In this document: piece after piece, positions 1-5,898 of the stretch
How positions within the stretch are numbered: position 1 is the stretch's first letter
Layout of the letters: every line of letters starts with the position of its first letter
DNA from: JBKHJA01 sp046538375
Lineage (GTDB): Bacteria; Acidobacteriota; Aminicenantia; Aminicenantales; Aminicenantaceae
Assembly (NCBI GenBank): GCA_046538375.1
Contig: JBKHJA010000094.1
Coordinates: 1 to 10,291 of the forward strand
Direction: 5' to 3'
DNA: 10,291 nucleotides
Translations under genes and position numbers: made by a program
The notes under the pieces: generated by a model
What the model was told of the DNA's origin: nothing
Seen by the model: the letters and a program-made list of their open reading frames with translations, nothing else
Database searches by the model: none

Positions 1-74
1 GGTGGGCGATGCAGGATTTGAACCTGCGACTTCTACCGTGTGAAGGTAGCACTCTACCACTGAGTTAATCGCCC
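1..74 (-). tRNA. tRNA-Val (anticodon CAC)
   Basis: Read on the minus strand, the sequence folds into a standard cloverleaf. The acceptor arm is GGGCGAT paired with ATCGCCC (68-74 with 4-10). The D arm is ACTC/GAGT, the anticodon stem CTACC/GGTAG and the T stem GCAGG/CCTGC with loop TTCAAAT. The 7-nt anticodon loop is TTCACAC, so the anticodon is CAC (40-42), reading GUG valine codons. The discriminator base is A at position 3, and the two Cs after it (1-2) suggest that the CCA end is encoded, although its last base lies outside the window. There is no variable arm and no intron. A promoter-like TTGACA-N17-TAAAAA lies just upstream (85-113). Confidence 0.96.
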
Positions 75-84
75 AGTCTATTTA

Positions 85-113
85 TTTTTATTCCATTTTG
101 GCGCGGTTGTCAA
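85..113 (-). promoter_or_regulatory. Promoter of tRNA-Val
   Basis: On the minus strand an exact TTGACA (108-113) is followed by 17 bp and TAAAAA (85-90), which matches the -10 consensus at 4 of 6 positions. The predicted start near 78 lies a few bases before the mature tRNA 5' end at 74. The -10 is imperfect, but the spacing and position fit, and the same -35/spacer pair recurs at five other genes here. Confidence 0.6.
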
Positions 114-233
114 TTTTTCTGTTTTTCCTTTTTCCTGGTAATCACTTTTTTCAAACCAATCAGAAGTCCAGGAGTTCCCCCAAAAACTGATGTAAAAAAA
201 CTTAGCGGATTCATTTAGAGTCGGTCAGATAAA
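114..233. other. Intergenic stretch, no gene seen
   Basis: Between the tRNA promoter and the REP-like repeat I see no credible coding frame, RNA gene or strong hairpin. The stretch is AT-rich with T- and A-runs. It contains one copy (159-168) of a 10-bp direct repeat, ATCAGAAGTC, whose other copy is at 368-377 on the far side of the REP-like element. Confidence 0.5.
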
Positions 234-325
234 AGAAAATGGGGACACGTGACCAATTTCTGTCGTTGATTCAGTGTTAATACATGATTGAAATTGGCTG
301 AAATTGGTACATGTCCCCATTTTCT
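234..325. repeat. REP-like imperfect inverted repeat
   Basis: The left arm (234-260) and right arm (300-325) are near-perfect reverse complements. Both read AGAAAATGGGGACA at the outer end and ACCAATTTC at the inner end, differing by one substitution and one inserted G between these blocks. About 39 nt separate the arms. GAAATTGG is duplicated at 290-297 and 300-307. The outer GGGGACA/TGTCCCC core followed by A/T-rich bases resembles the short palindromes that accompany Y1 (IS200/RAYT-type) transposases in many genomes; that link is inference, since no transposase is in the window. The element could also fold as RNA or act as a MITE-like relic. Confidence 0.6.
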
Positions 326-380
326 AAGCTCAGCCGCTTCGATCATTAAATTTTTTGGAGAACTCCTATCAGAAGTCAGA

Positions 381-409
381 TTGACAAGGCGGCTTTTTCC
401 CGATATAAA
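381..409 (+). promoter_or_regulatory. Sigma70-type promoter of the zinc-ribbon gene
   Basis: TTGACA (381-386), a 17-bp spacer and TATAAA (404-409) form a near-consensus housekeeping promoter. The expected transcription start, about 7 nt past the -10, is 416-417, that is, at the ATG itself (417). This predicts a leaderless mRNA and explains why no Shine-Dalgarno sequence is found before this start. Confidence 0.75.
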
Positions 410-416
410 TAAGTTG

Positions 417-1649
417 ATGGCTCTGAGAAGGTGTCCCTACTGCAAGGCAATCATAGACGAGAATTCCGAATACTGTTCTAACTGCGGCACCCAGCTCCTT
501 TTTCCAGAGGATGAGCATATTGAAGAGCCTATCCCTGGAGAAAAGATCGTGGATGAGCCAGAGGAAGAAGAATCCGTCCCTCCCCGGAAAAAAAGATCAA
601 GAAAAAACAAATCCCCAAGACAAAAAGAGAGTGGAGAATCTGATGAACCCAGGGAGGATGATCAGGAGCTGGAAGAACCGGAAGAATCCGCAGAAGAAGA
701 GATAAAACAAAAAGAAAAGCTCGAAAAGGAGCAAAAAGAGGAAGCGTTCCTGGAGGAAACAGAAGAAAAGGAAAAAAAACCCCACATGGAAGAAACTGAA
801 GAAACGAAGAAGGATATCTCTCCTCCTTCTGCTGAAGATACAGAAGAAAAAAGAGAAGAAGAAGGGATGGGAGAGCCTTTTCCAGAAGAAGAGGTGGAGC
901 AGGAAGAGGAGATATCCGGGGAAGAAGAACCTCAGAAAGGATTCGATTTTAAAACAGAAGAGCTGGAGAAAATGGTAGATCCCGCAGAAAAAGAGAAGGA
1001 AGAGATAGAACGGTTTTTGGAGTCCATAAAAAAAGAAAGAGAAGACAAATCTCATCCGGAAGAGAAAGAAATGCCAGAAACACCGGAAAAAGAGGAAAGC
1101 CCGGATAAAGAGGAGGAGTTTCCTCCCTGGGCTTCTCAGATCAAAGAATCCTCATCTGAGGAAAGACCTCCTTCCTCCGAGGAATTCGAACAAGAGCCAC
1201 CCTACGAAGAAGTTAAAGAAGAGGAAGGTGAGGAGGAACTTCTCCAAGAGAGCGAGGAACTTTATTATGAAGAAAGGACCCCCACCTTTGAATCAGGAGT
1301 GGGTATTCCTGAAGGAGTGGAACAAAAAGGTCTTCCTTTCAAAGAAGAGACGGTTGATTTAAAAAAGGAAGCCAGGGAGATAATAAAAGGGATCAGGGTT
1401 AAGCCGTCTCCCCGGGTTTCAGTCTGGCTGAAATCAAGAGTCTTTGATATTCTTTTTATCGGAGCGCTCTGGCTTGCGGCTGTCTGGTTTGCTTCCCGGT
1501 TCTTAAAAGTTTCTCTTTTCAAATTGGTCTCTGCTTCGGCCCTTTCTGTGGGCATTTTTTACTTTATTCTCCTGATCTCCTATTTTTTTCTTTTTCTTTA
1601 CTTTTTGGGAGAGACCCTGGGCGAGCATATCTTTTCTCAAGGAAAATAG
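417..1649 (+). CDS. Zinc-ribbon, acidic-linker, RDD-like membrane protein
   Basis: A 410-residue protein of unknown function. Residues 5-24 hold two Cys pairs (CPYC and CSNC), a zinc-ribbon of the zf-ribbon/DUF7577 kind. Residues about 30-325 are an extremely Glu/Lys-rich, low-complexity, probably disordered linker. The last 78 residues contain two hydrophobic segments (about 343-362 and 376-398). An R-x-x-D lies at the head of the first segment and GETLGEH follows the second, as in RDD-family membrane domains (usually GQTLGK). The protein stops directly after this motif, so the RDD domain is short. The frame is open further upstream (to 288), but that part lies in the REP-like repeat. I chose 417 because the zinc ribbon begins there and a strong promoter points at it. 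The zinc ribbon and acidic linker are predicted cytoplasmic. Convergent with lptB, 8 bp apart. Confidence 0.85.
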   Translation: MALRRCPYCKAIIDENSEYCSNCGTQLLFPEDEHIEEPIPGEKIVDEPEEEESVPPRKKRSRKNKSPRQKESGESDEPREDDQELEEPEESAEEEIKQKEKLEKEQKEEAFLEETEEKEKKPHMEETEETKKDISPPSAEDTEEKREEEGMGEPFPEEEVEQEEEISGEEEPQKGFDFKTEELEKMVDPAEKEKEEIERFLESIKKEREDKSHPEEKEMPETPEKEESPDKEEEFPPWASQIKESSSEERPPSSEEFEQEPPYEEVKEEEGEEELLQESEELYYEERTPTFESGVGIPEGVEQKGLPFKEETVDLKKEAREIIKGIRVKPSPRVSVWLKSRVFDILFIGALWLAAVWFASRFLKVSLFKLVSASALSVGIFYFILLISYFFLFLYFLGETLGEHIFSQGK

Positions 1650-1667
1650 AAAATCCCTCATTTTCCT
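1640..1667. terminator. Possible weak bidirectional hairpin between convergent genes
   Basis: AGGAAAAT (1640-1647) and ATTTTCCT (1660-1667) are exact reverse complements around a 12-nt loop, covering the last codons and stops of both convergent genes. The stem is AT-rich and has no clear U-tract on either side, so a terminator role is only a guess. Confidence 0.25.
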
Positions 1668-2386
1668 GCGGCGAAGTTCTTCCCCAGAAATCTTTCCCTG
1701 GCCATCTCGTCACAGGCTACTTCCTGAGGGCTGCCCTGGGTGAGAATTTCCCCTTCATCGATGATGTAGGCGCGGTCGGCAATCTTAAACGTATCACGCA
1801 CATTGTGGTCTGAGATGACCATGCCTATCCCTCTTCTTTTCAGTATTAACAGAATTTTTTGAAGCTCTTTTATGGTCAGCGGATCTATGCCGGTAAAAGG
1901 TTCATCAAGCAGCATGAATTTGGGCTTGAGGATCAGGGAACGGCTGATTTCTAACCTTCTTCTCTCTCCACCTGAGAGCTGATAGGTGTGCTGTTTCGCC
2001 AGGTGAGAAAGGCCCAGTTCCTGGAGCAGCCTGTGCCGGATTTTCGTTTGTTCTTTTTTGCTGTAGGGCAGAAGTTCGAGGACAAGCTTCAGGTTGTCTT
2101 CAACCGTGGCTTTGAGAAAGACGGAGCTTTCCTGGGGGAGATAAGTGATGCCTTCAGCTGCCCTGAGAAAGGTGGGATAGCGGGAAATGTTTTCCTCATC
2201 CAGATAGATGCTTCCTCTGTCAGGCTTGACCAGACCCACGATCATCTGAAAAGTGGTTGTCTTGCCCGCTCCGTTTCTCCCCAGAAGGCCGATGATCTCC
2301 CCGGAGTTGATTTCGATATTCACCCCTTTGACCACCATACGGCGGTCATAACTTTTGGCCAGATTCTCTGCTTTGAGCAAAGACAT
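1658..2386 (-). CDS. lptB: LPS export ABC transporter ATP-binding protein LptB
   Basis: ATPase of the LptB2FG complex, which drives lipopolysaccharide from the inner membrane onto the Lpt bridge. The sequence shows a Walker A (GRNGAGKT), Q-loop region YLPQESSVF, ABC signature LSGGERRR, Walker B FMLLDEP and switch His in ISDHN. Features specific to LptB over other ABC ATPases are YLPQExSVF, HNVRDT followed by DRAYII, and a C-terminal ERFLGKNF like the family's YLGExF. The 242-residue length is typical. The frame also allows a start at 2404 (248 residues). I chose 2386 because MSLLKAENLAKSY lines up with known LptB starts and an AGGA lies 11 nt upstream. However, the promoter places transcription near 2406, so a leaderless start at 2404 is a real alternative. 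No lptA, lptC, lptF or lptG is adjacent. Confidence 0.95.
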   Translation of the reverse strand: MSLLKAENLAKSYDRRMVVKGVNIEINSGEIIGLLGRNGAGKTTTFQMIVGLVKPDRGSIYLDEENISRYPTFLRAAEGITYLPQESSVFLKATVEDNLKLVLELLPYSKKEQTKIRHRLLQELGLSHLAKQHTYQLSGGERRRLEISRSLILKPKFMLLDEPFTGIDPLTIKELQKILLILKRRGIGMVISDHNVRDTFKIADRAYIIDEGEILTQGSPQEVACDEMARERFLGKNFAAGK

Positions 2387-2414
2387 TGCCCCGGTTTTCC
2401 TCATCAGCTAAAAT
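2386..2414 (+). promoter_or_regulatory. Candidate promoter of the DUF1848 gene
   Basis: TTGCCC (2386-2391), 17 bp, then TAAAAT (2409-2414). The -10 matches 5 of 6 and the -35 matches 4 of 6 consensus bases. Transcription would start near 2421, leaving a leader of about 30 nt. The -10 overlaps the -10 of the divergent lptB promoter by two bases. Confidence 0.4.
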
Positions 2415-2441
2415 ACTAAAGTCAAAGCCAGACAGTGTCAA
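2413..2441 (-). promoter_or_regulatory. Promoter of lptB
   Basis: On the minus strand an exact TTGACA (2436-2441), 17 bp and TAGTAT (2413-2418, 4 of 6 matches). The expected transcription start is near 2406, two bases before the upstream ATG at 2404 and 20 before the one at 2386. Confidence 0.6.
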
Positions 2442-2450
2442 GATGCGGCC

Positions 2451-3296
2451 ATGAAAAGAGTTATCAGTGCCTCCAGAAGGACCGACCTGGTGGCTTTTTT
2501 CCCCGAATGGCTCTCTTCGGTATTAAAAGAAGAGAAGGCCTTCATCTACGGCCCCTCCGGCCATACCTATACTGTGGATCTAAATCCAGAACATGTTCAC
2601 AGCCTTGTGCTGTGGTCCAAAAATTTTTCCAACCTCATCCAGAACCAAAGCTCCCTCAAGCACATCCTCAAGAAATATGACCATCTTTATTTACATTTTA
2701 CCATCACTGGCCTGGGAGGAAGCTTCATAGAAAAAGAAGTACCCCCTCCCGCAGCGGCTCTCACCCAGCTTGAACCCCTGCTGGAAATGGCGGGACTGCC
2801 GCAGAGGATTTCTGTCCGGTTTGATCCTGTGGTTTACTGGAGGGAAGGAGAAAAGATCCACACCAACCTTACGTTTTTTGAAAAACTTGCCCCCGGGCTC
2901 AAGAAGCTGGGAATAGAAGATGTCAGGTTGAGCTTTGCCCAGTGGTACAACAAGGCCAAAAGGCGGGCGGCAAAATACGGATTTTCCTATGTTGACCCTT
3001 CCCCGGAAGAAAAAAAAGAAGCCGCCTGCCATCTGGTCCAGGTTGCCCGGGCGTGGGATCTGAGTCTTTTTTCCTGCAGTCAGGATTTTCTGGCCGAGGA
3101 GCCGGGAATTGTTCCCTCAGCCTGTATCGACGGCAGCCTCCTCAACTGGCTTCACCCCCACCAGGAAGAGGCCTCGGTGAAAAAAGACAGAACTCAGCGT
3201 GCCCAATGCCGCTGTACAGAGTCAGTGGATATCGGAAGCTACACCCAGTTCTGTCCCCACAGCTGCCTTTACTGTTATGCCAATCCTAAGATCTAG
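2451..3296 (+). CDS. DUF1848 family protein with C-terminal cysteine cluster
   Basis: A 281-residue cytoplasmic protein recognised as DUF1848 from its opening (ISASRRTDL followed by the WL region), FDPVVYW in the middle, and the C-terminal CRCTESVDIGSYTQFCPHSC region followed by LYCYAN. The function of the family is not established. Cysteines at 253, 255, 268, 272 and 275, plus 193, 209 and 225, look like metal or Fe-S ligands. C268-x3-C272-x2-C275 has the spacing of a radical SAM cluster motif, though at the wrong end of the protein for a classical radical SAM enzyme. The start is fixed by the family's N-terminus; no good Shine-Dalgarno precedes it. It diverges from lptB across a short shared promoter region and converges on ogt, overlapping it by 4 bp so that one CTAG supplies both stop codons. 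Confidence 0.88.
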   Translation: MKRVISASRRTDLVAFFPEWLSSVLKEEKAFIYGPSGHTYTVDLNPEHVHSLVLWSKNFSNLIQNQSSLKHILKKYDHLYLHFTITGLGGSFIEKEVPPPAAALTQLEPLLEMAGLPQRISVRFDPVVYWREGEKIHTNLTFFEKLAPGLKKLGIEDVRLSFAQWYNKAKRRAAKYGFSYVDPSPEEKKEAACHLVQVARAWDLSLFSCSQDFLAEEPGIVPSACIDGSLLNWLHPHQEEASVKKDRTQRAQCRCTESVDIGSYTQFCPHSCLYCYANPKI

Positions 3297-3799
3297 GCCG
3301 GAATTTCACACCTCTCCCACCGCAGCAGGTAGTCCTTGAGTTCAAGCCCTGCAGAGAAGCCTCCCAGGCTGCCGTCAGAACCGATTACTCTGTGGCAGGG
3401 GATGACCATGAGCAGGGGATTTCTGGAAAGGGCCTGGCCCACGCTTCTGTATCCCCTGTGGTTCAGTCTGAGGGCCAGTGATTTATAGGTCTCTGTTTTC
3501 CCGTAAGGAATTTTTCTTGCCTCCAGCCATACTTTTTTCTGGTAGGGCGTACCGGTGAGAAAATCAACAGGAAGGGATGTGAAATCTTCTCTCTGCCCCC
3601 TAAAATAGCGGAAAAAAAGTTTTTCTTCCTCATAAAATCGTCCTTTATGGTAATCCACCTCAGGAGCTTTCTCTCTCAGCCCATCCAGCAATTTCTGGAT
3701 TTGGGAGGCTGATTTCGCATACCGCACAGCACTTAAACCTTTATTGGTTTTGGCCAGGAATATATTCCCCAGGGGGAATTTGATGATGGTATAAAACAC
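3293..3799 (-). CDS. ogt: Methylated-DNA--protein-cysteine methyltransferase (Ogt/MGMT type)
   Basis: Suicide DNA-repair protein that moves an alkyl group from O6-alkylguanine (or O4-alkylthymine) to its own cysteine. The nucleophile is C135 in IPCHRVIG, preceded by the helix-turn-helix region ending YRSVGQALSRNP and followed by GSLGGFSAG. These are the family's diagnostic C-terminal elements. At 168 residues it has the usual two-domain length, with a poorly conserved N-terminal domain and no Ada-type regulatory part. It starts with GTG. An AGGA 5 nt upstream overlaps the stop codon of the phosphoesterase gene, so the two are probably translationally coupled. Last gene of the lipA operon; its stop overlaps that of the convergent DUF1848 gene. 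Confidence 0.95.
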   Translation of the reverse strand: MFYTIIKFPLGNIFLAKTNKGLSAVRYAKSASQIQKLLDGLREKAPEVDYHKGRFYEEEKLFFRYFRGQREDFTSLPVDFLTGTPYQKKVWLEARKIPYGKTETYKSLALRLNHRGYRSVGQALSRNPLLMVIPCHRVIGSDGSLGGFSAGLELKDYLLRWERCEIPA

Positions 3800-3806
3800 C
3801 GGTTTC

Positions 3807-4547
3807 CTAGATTCCTAAAGAAAGCCTTTCTGCCAGGGCAGGGGGAAGATTCGCCTCCAGAATCTTTCTTTGGGCCTCTTTTATATCGTACTCCAGGCGG
3901 AAGAAATTGATTTTTCTTGTCCTGGAATCATAGATGGCACAGGCGGCCCGGGAGTTCCTGTCCCGGGGCTGACCCACAGATCCGGGGTTGATCAGGTATC
4001 TTTTGTCCTTTTCCAATTTGACTTCGTTTGAGTTTCCGGTGAGGAAGGTCCCTTCCACCAGGCTGTCTTTTTCTGCGTAGACAAACGGAAAATGGGTGTG
4101 GCCAAAAAAGCAGACCGGAGTTTTGATATGATGGAAAGCCTCAGCCGCATCAAATTCTCCGAAGATATAATGGTCTTCGTCGAAAGGGGCACCGTGGCAG
4201 AGGGTGACATGATTATGGATGACCTGGGGGCCTTTTTTGAGCCGGCACAGATAATTCTGGCTTTTTTTCAGGAGATGGGTTTTGGTCCACTGGATGGCGG
4301 AGGCGGCAATGGGATTGAAAGTCTCCACCGAGTCCAGCCCGCAGACAGCCTTGTCGTGGTTGCCCCGGATGATATGCAGGGGTCTTAGAGGCTGAATCTT
4401 CTGGATGATTTCATTGGGGGAGGCCCCGTATCCCACCAGATCGCCGAGGAATATATAGTGGTCAATTTTCCGTCTCTTCAGGAATTTAAGCACCACCAGA
4501 AATGCTTCCAGGTTTCCGTGGATGTCAGTGAAGATAAAATAGCGCAT
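3807..4547 (-). CDS. Calcineurin-like metallophosphoesterase
   Basis: A 246-residue cytoplasmic phosphoesterase of the calcineurin-like superfamily (YfcE/MJ0936-like subgroup). The two-metal site is complete: D8 and H10 in DIHGN, D36 in GDLVGYG, N63 and H64 in GNHD, H118 in CHG, and H150 and H152 in GHTH. The following NPGSVGQPR is also typical of this subgroup. The substrate cannot be read from sequence; phosphodiesters or phosphoproteins are both possible. It lies 7 nt after lipA and 7 nt before ogt, in one operon. The ATG is preceded by only a weak GAGTG, overlapping the end of lipA, so translation probably depends on coupling. Confidence 0.9.
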   Translation of the reverse strand: MRYFIFTDIHGNLEAFLVVLKFLKRRKIDHYIFLGDLVGYGASPNEIIQKIQPLRPLHIIRGNHDKAVCGLDSVETFNPIAASAIQWTKTHLLKKSQNYLCRLKKGPQVIHNHVTLCHGAPFDEDHYIFGEFDAAEAFHHIKTPVCFFGHTHFPFVYAEKDSLVEGTFLTGNSNEVKLEKDKRYLINPGSVGQPRDRNSRAACAIYDSRTRKINFFRLEYDIKEAQRKILEANLPPALAERLSLGI

Positions 4548-4554
4548 TTTTCAC

Positions 4555-5439
4555 TCAGCAATCAGACCGATGGTAGGAGCGAAACATTTTATGGGCTTTA
4601 TAGGAGCTCCTGACAAGGGGGCCTGATTCCACCTCTTTGAAGCCCAAATCCAATGCCGCCCTTTTCAACACCTCGAATTCTTGGGGAGAGTAATACCGTC
4701 TGACCGGTACCCTTTTTTTGGAAGGCCGCAGATACTGGCCTACGGTCAAAAGATCACATCCCACTTCTCTCAAATGGGCAAAGGCTCGCAGGATGTCTTC
4801 CTTCCTCTCGCCCAGTCCCACCATAAGCCCTGACTTGGTGACCGCTCCCATCTCCCGGGAATTTTTTAGAACTTTAAGAGAGCGTTTATAGTTGGTTTGG
4901 GACCGGTTGATCTGGGGATAGAGGACTTCCGGGGTTTCAAGATTGTGGTTGAGAATATCAGGATGAGCTTCCATGACTGTTTTTAGAGCCTTTTCATCTC
5001 CTTTAAAGTCAGGGATCAAGGCTTCCACCCTGGCTTGAGGCACTCTTTTCCTTACGGCGGCTATGGTTTTGGAGAACAGGGGGGCTCCTCCATCGGGGAG
5101 GTCATCACGGGTGACTGAAGTGACCACCACATAACCAAGGCCCATCAGTTCTGCGGCCCTGGCTACTCTTTGCGGCTCATCAGAAGAGGGCGGCAGCGGG
5201 CTTCCTTTTTTTACCGCACAGAAACCGCAGTTTCGGGTGCAGGTATCACCGAGAATGAGAAAAGTGGCTGTTTTCTGAGACCAGCATTCGCCGATGTTGG
5301 GACATTTTGCGCTCTGGCAGATGGTGTGGAGATGTTCCTTTTTCAGGAGATTGGAGACAGTGAAAAAATTTTGATGGGAGGGAAATTTTACTTTCAGCCA
5401 GGAAGGTTTATTTATGGTTTGTGTTTCAGGTTGATGCAC
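4555..5439 (-). CDS. lipA: Lipoyl synthase (radical SAM)
   Basis: Inserts two sulfurs into protein-bound octanoyl groups to make the lipoyl cofactor of pyruvate and 2-oxoacid dehydrogenases and the glycine cleavage system. Both Fe-S sites are present: the auxiliary cluster Cys at 41, 46 and 52 (CQSAKCPNIGEC) and the radical SAM Cys at 67, 71 and 74 (CTRNCGFC). The conserved RSSYKAHKM near the C-terminus supplies the serine ligand of the auxiliary cluster. At 294 residues the length is normal. The start is GTG, with a GAGAG-type site a few bases before it. First gene of the operon with the phosphoesterase and ogt. No lipB or lplA is nearby, so the octanoyl donor route is unknown from this window. 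Confidence 0.97.
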   Translation of the reverse strand: MHQPETQTINKPSWLKVKFPSHQNFFTVSNLLKKEHLHTICQSAKCPNIGECWSQKTATFLILGDTCTRNCGFCAVKKGSPLPPSSDEPQRVARAAELMGLGYVVVTSVTRDDLPDGGAPLFSKTIAAVRKRVPQARVEALIPDFKGDEKALKTVMEAHPDILNHNLETPEVLYPQINRSQTNYKRSLKVLKNSREMGAVTKSGLMVGLGERKEDILRAFAHLREVGCDLLTVGQYLRPSKKRVPVRRYYSPQEFEVLKRAALDLGFKEVESGPLVRSSYKAHKMFRSYHRSDC

Positions 5440-5492
5440 GTCTCTCTCTACAACTAAAAACCTGGTTGTGACTATTTAAAAGCGTATAAGTT

Positions 5493-5521
5493 TTTATGAT
5501 CGAGAAAGAGGGGAGTGTCAA
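5493..5521 (-). promoter_or_regulatory. Promoter of the lipA operon, overlapping the end of rpsU
   Basis: On the minus strand TTGACA (5516-5521), 17 bp, then CATAAA (5493-5498, 4 of 6). The expected start is near 5486, giving a leader of about 46 nt. The -35 box includes the TGA stop codon of rpsU, so read-through from rpsU and independent initiation are both possible for lipA. Confidence 0.55.
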
Positions 5522-5727
5522 TAATAATCGAATCCCTTTTCTCTTTTAAGGCGTCTTCTCATCCGCTTGCGGGCCTGGGCTTCTTTCATCCGTCTTTTCT
5601 CACCCGGCTTGTAATAGACGGAGTGTTTTTTGATCTCTTTGATGATGGCTTCCTGCTGGACTTTTCTCTTGAACCTTTTTAAAGCACTCTCTAAGGACTC
5701 GCCTTCTTCAACAATGACAAAGGCCAA
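5518..5727 (-). CDS. rpsU: 30S ribosomal protein S21
   Basis: A 69-residue basic protein of the 30S subunit. The opening AFVIVEEGESLESALKRFKRKV, then YYKPGEKRR and the Arg/Lys-rich tail, match S21 and its usual length. The start codon is TTG. An exact AAGGAGGTGA (5734-5743) lies at ideal spacing, and its last three bases are an in-frame TGA three codons before the TTG, so no earlier start exists. The next Met is deep in the protein. It has its own strong promoter (5760-5788). lipA follows, with its promoter -35 box overlapping the rpsU stop. Confidence 0.97.
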   Translation of the reverse strand: MAFVIVEEGESLESALKRFKRKVQQEAIIKEIKKHSVYYKPGEKRRMKEAQARKRMRRRLKREKGFDYY

Positions 5728-5733
5728 GTGTCC

Positions 5734-5743
5734 TCACCTCCTT
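5734..5743 (-). promoter_or_regulatory. Perfect Shine-Dalgarno of rpsU (fixes the TTG start)
   Basis: AAGGAGGTGA is fully complementary to the usual bacterial anti-Shine-Dalgarno. The AGGAGG core ends 9 nt before the TTG. The TGA within it closes the upstream frame, which settles the unusual start codon. Confidence 0.85.
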
Positions 5744-5759
5744 GTGGTCGGGTAAAAGA

Positions 5760-5788
5760 TTTATATCGAAATCCCTCCCTCATGTCAA
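5760..5788 (-). promoter_or_regulatory. Strong sigma70-type promoter of rpsU
   Basis: On the minus strand TTGACA (5783-5788), 17-bp spacer, TATAAA (5760-5765). Transcription would start near 5753, leaving a leader of about 26 nt that carries the Shine-Dalgarno. This is one of the three best promoters in the window, as expected for a ribosomal protein gene. Confidence 0.8.
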
Positions 5789-5898
5789 GAAAAATAAAGT
5801 GAGAAAAAAGAGCCTCTCTGCTTCAGAAAAAACCATTCTGGCAGAACAATTCAAGCCTTTGTGTAAGCTGGTATCTCTTCATTTCTGAACCTTGTGAA

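Noticed and set aside
288..416. 43-residue N-terminal extension of the zinc-ribbon protein
   Set aside because: It begins inside the REP-like inverted repeat, spans a near-consensus promoter, and precedes the zinc ribbon, which normally opens such proteins.
597..1055. Long antisense open frame opposite the acidic linker, rich in Phe and Leu
   Set aside because: It is the reverse complement of Glu/Lys codon runs (GAA/AAG to TTC/CTT), which automatically lack stops. No ribosome binding site and no recognisable protein.
1988..2419. Open frame antisense to lptB
   Set aside because: Shadow frame of a strongly conserved ABC ATPase; no start signal or recognisable domain.
5448..5470. ACAAC/GTTGT hairpin in the lipA leader
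   Set aside because: Five-base stem with a 10-nt AT-rich loop; too weak to call a riboswitch or attenuator, and lipA has no known leader element of this type.
5790..5898. Possible terminator after the M49-like gene (short stems with T-runs on the minus strand)
   Set aside because: The best stems are only 3-5 bp (for example AGAG/CTCT before six Ts). Not convincing as an intrinsic terminator.
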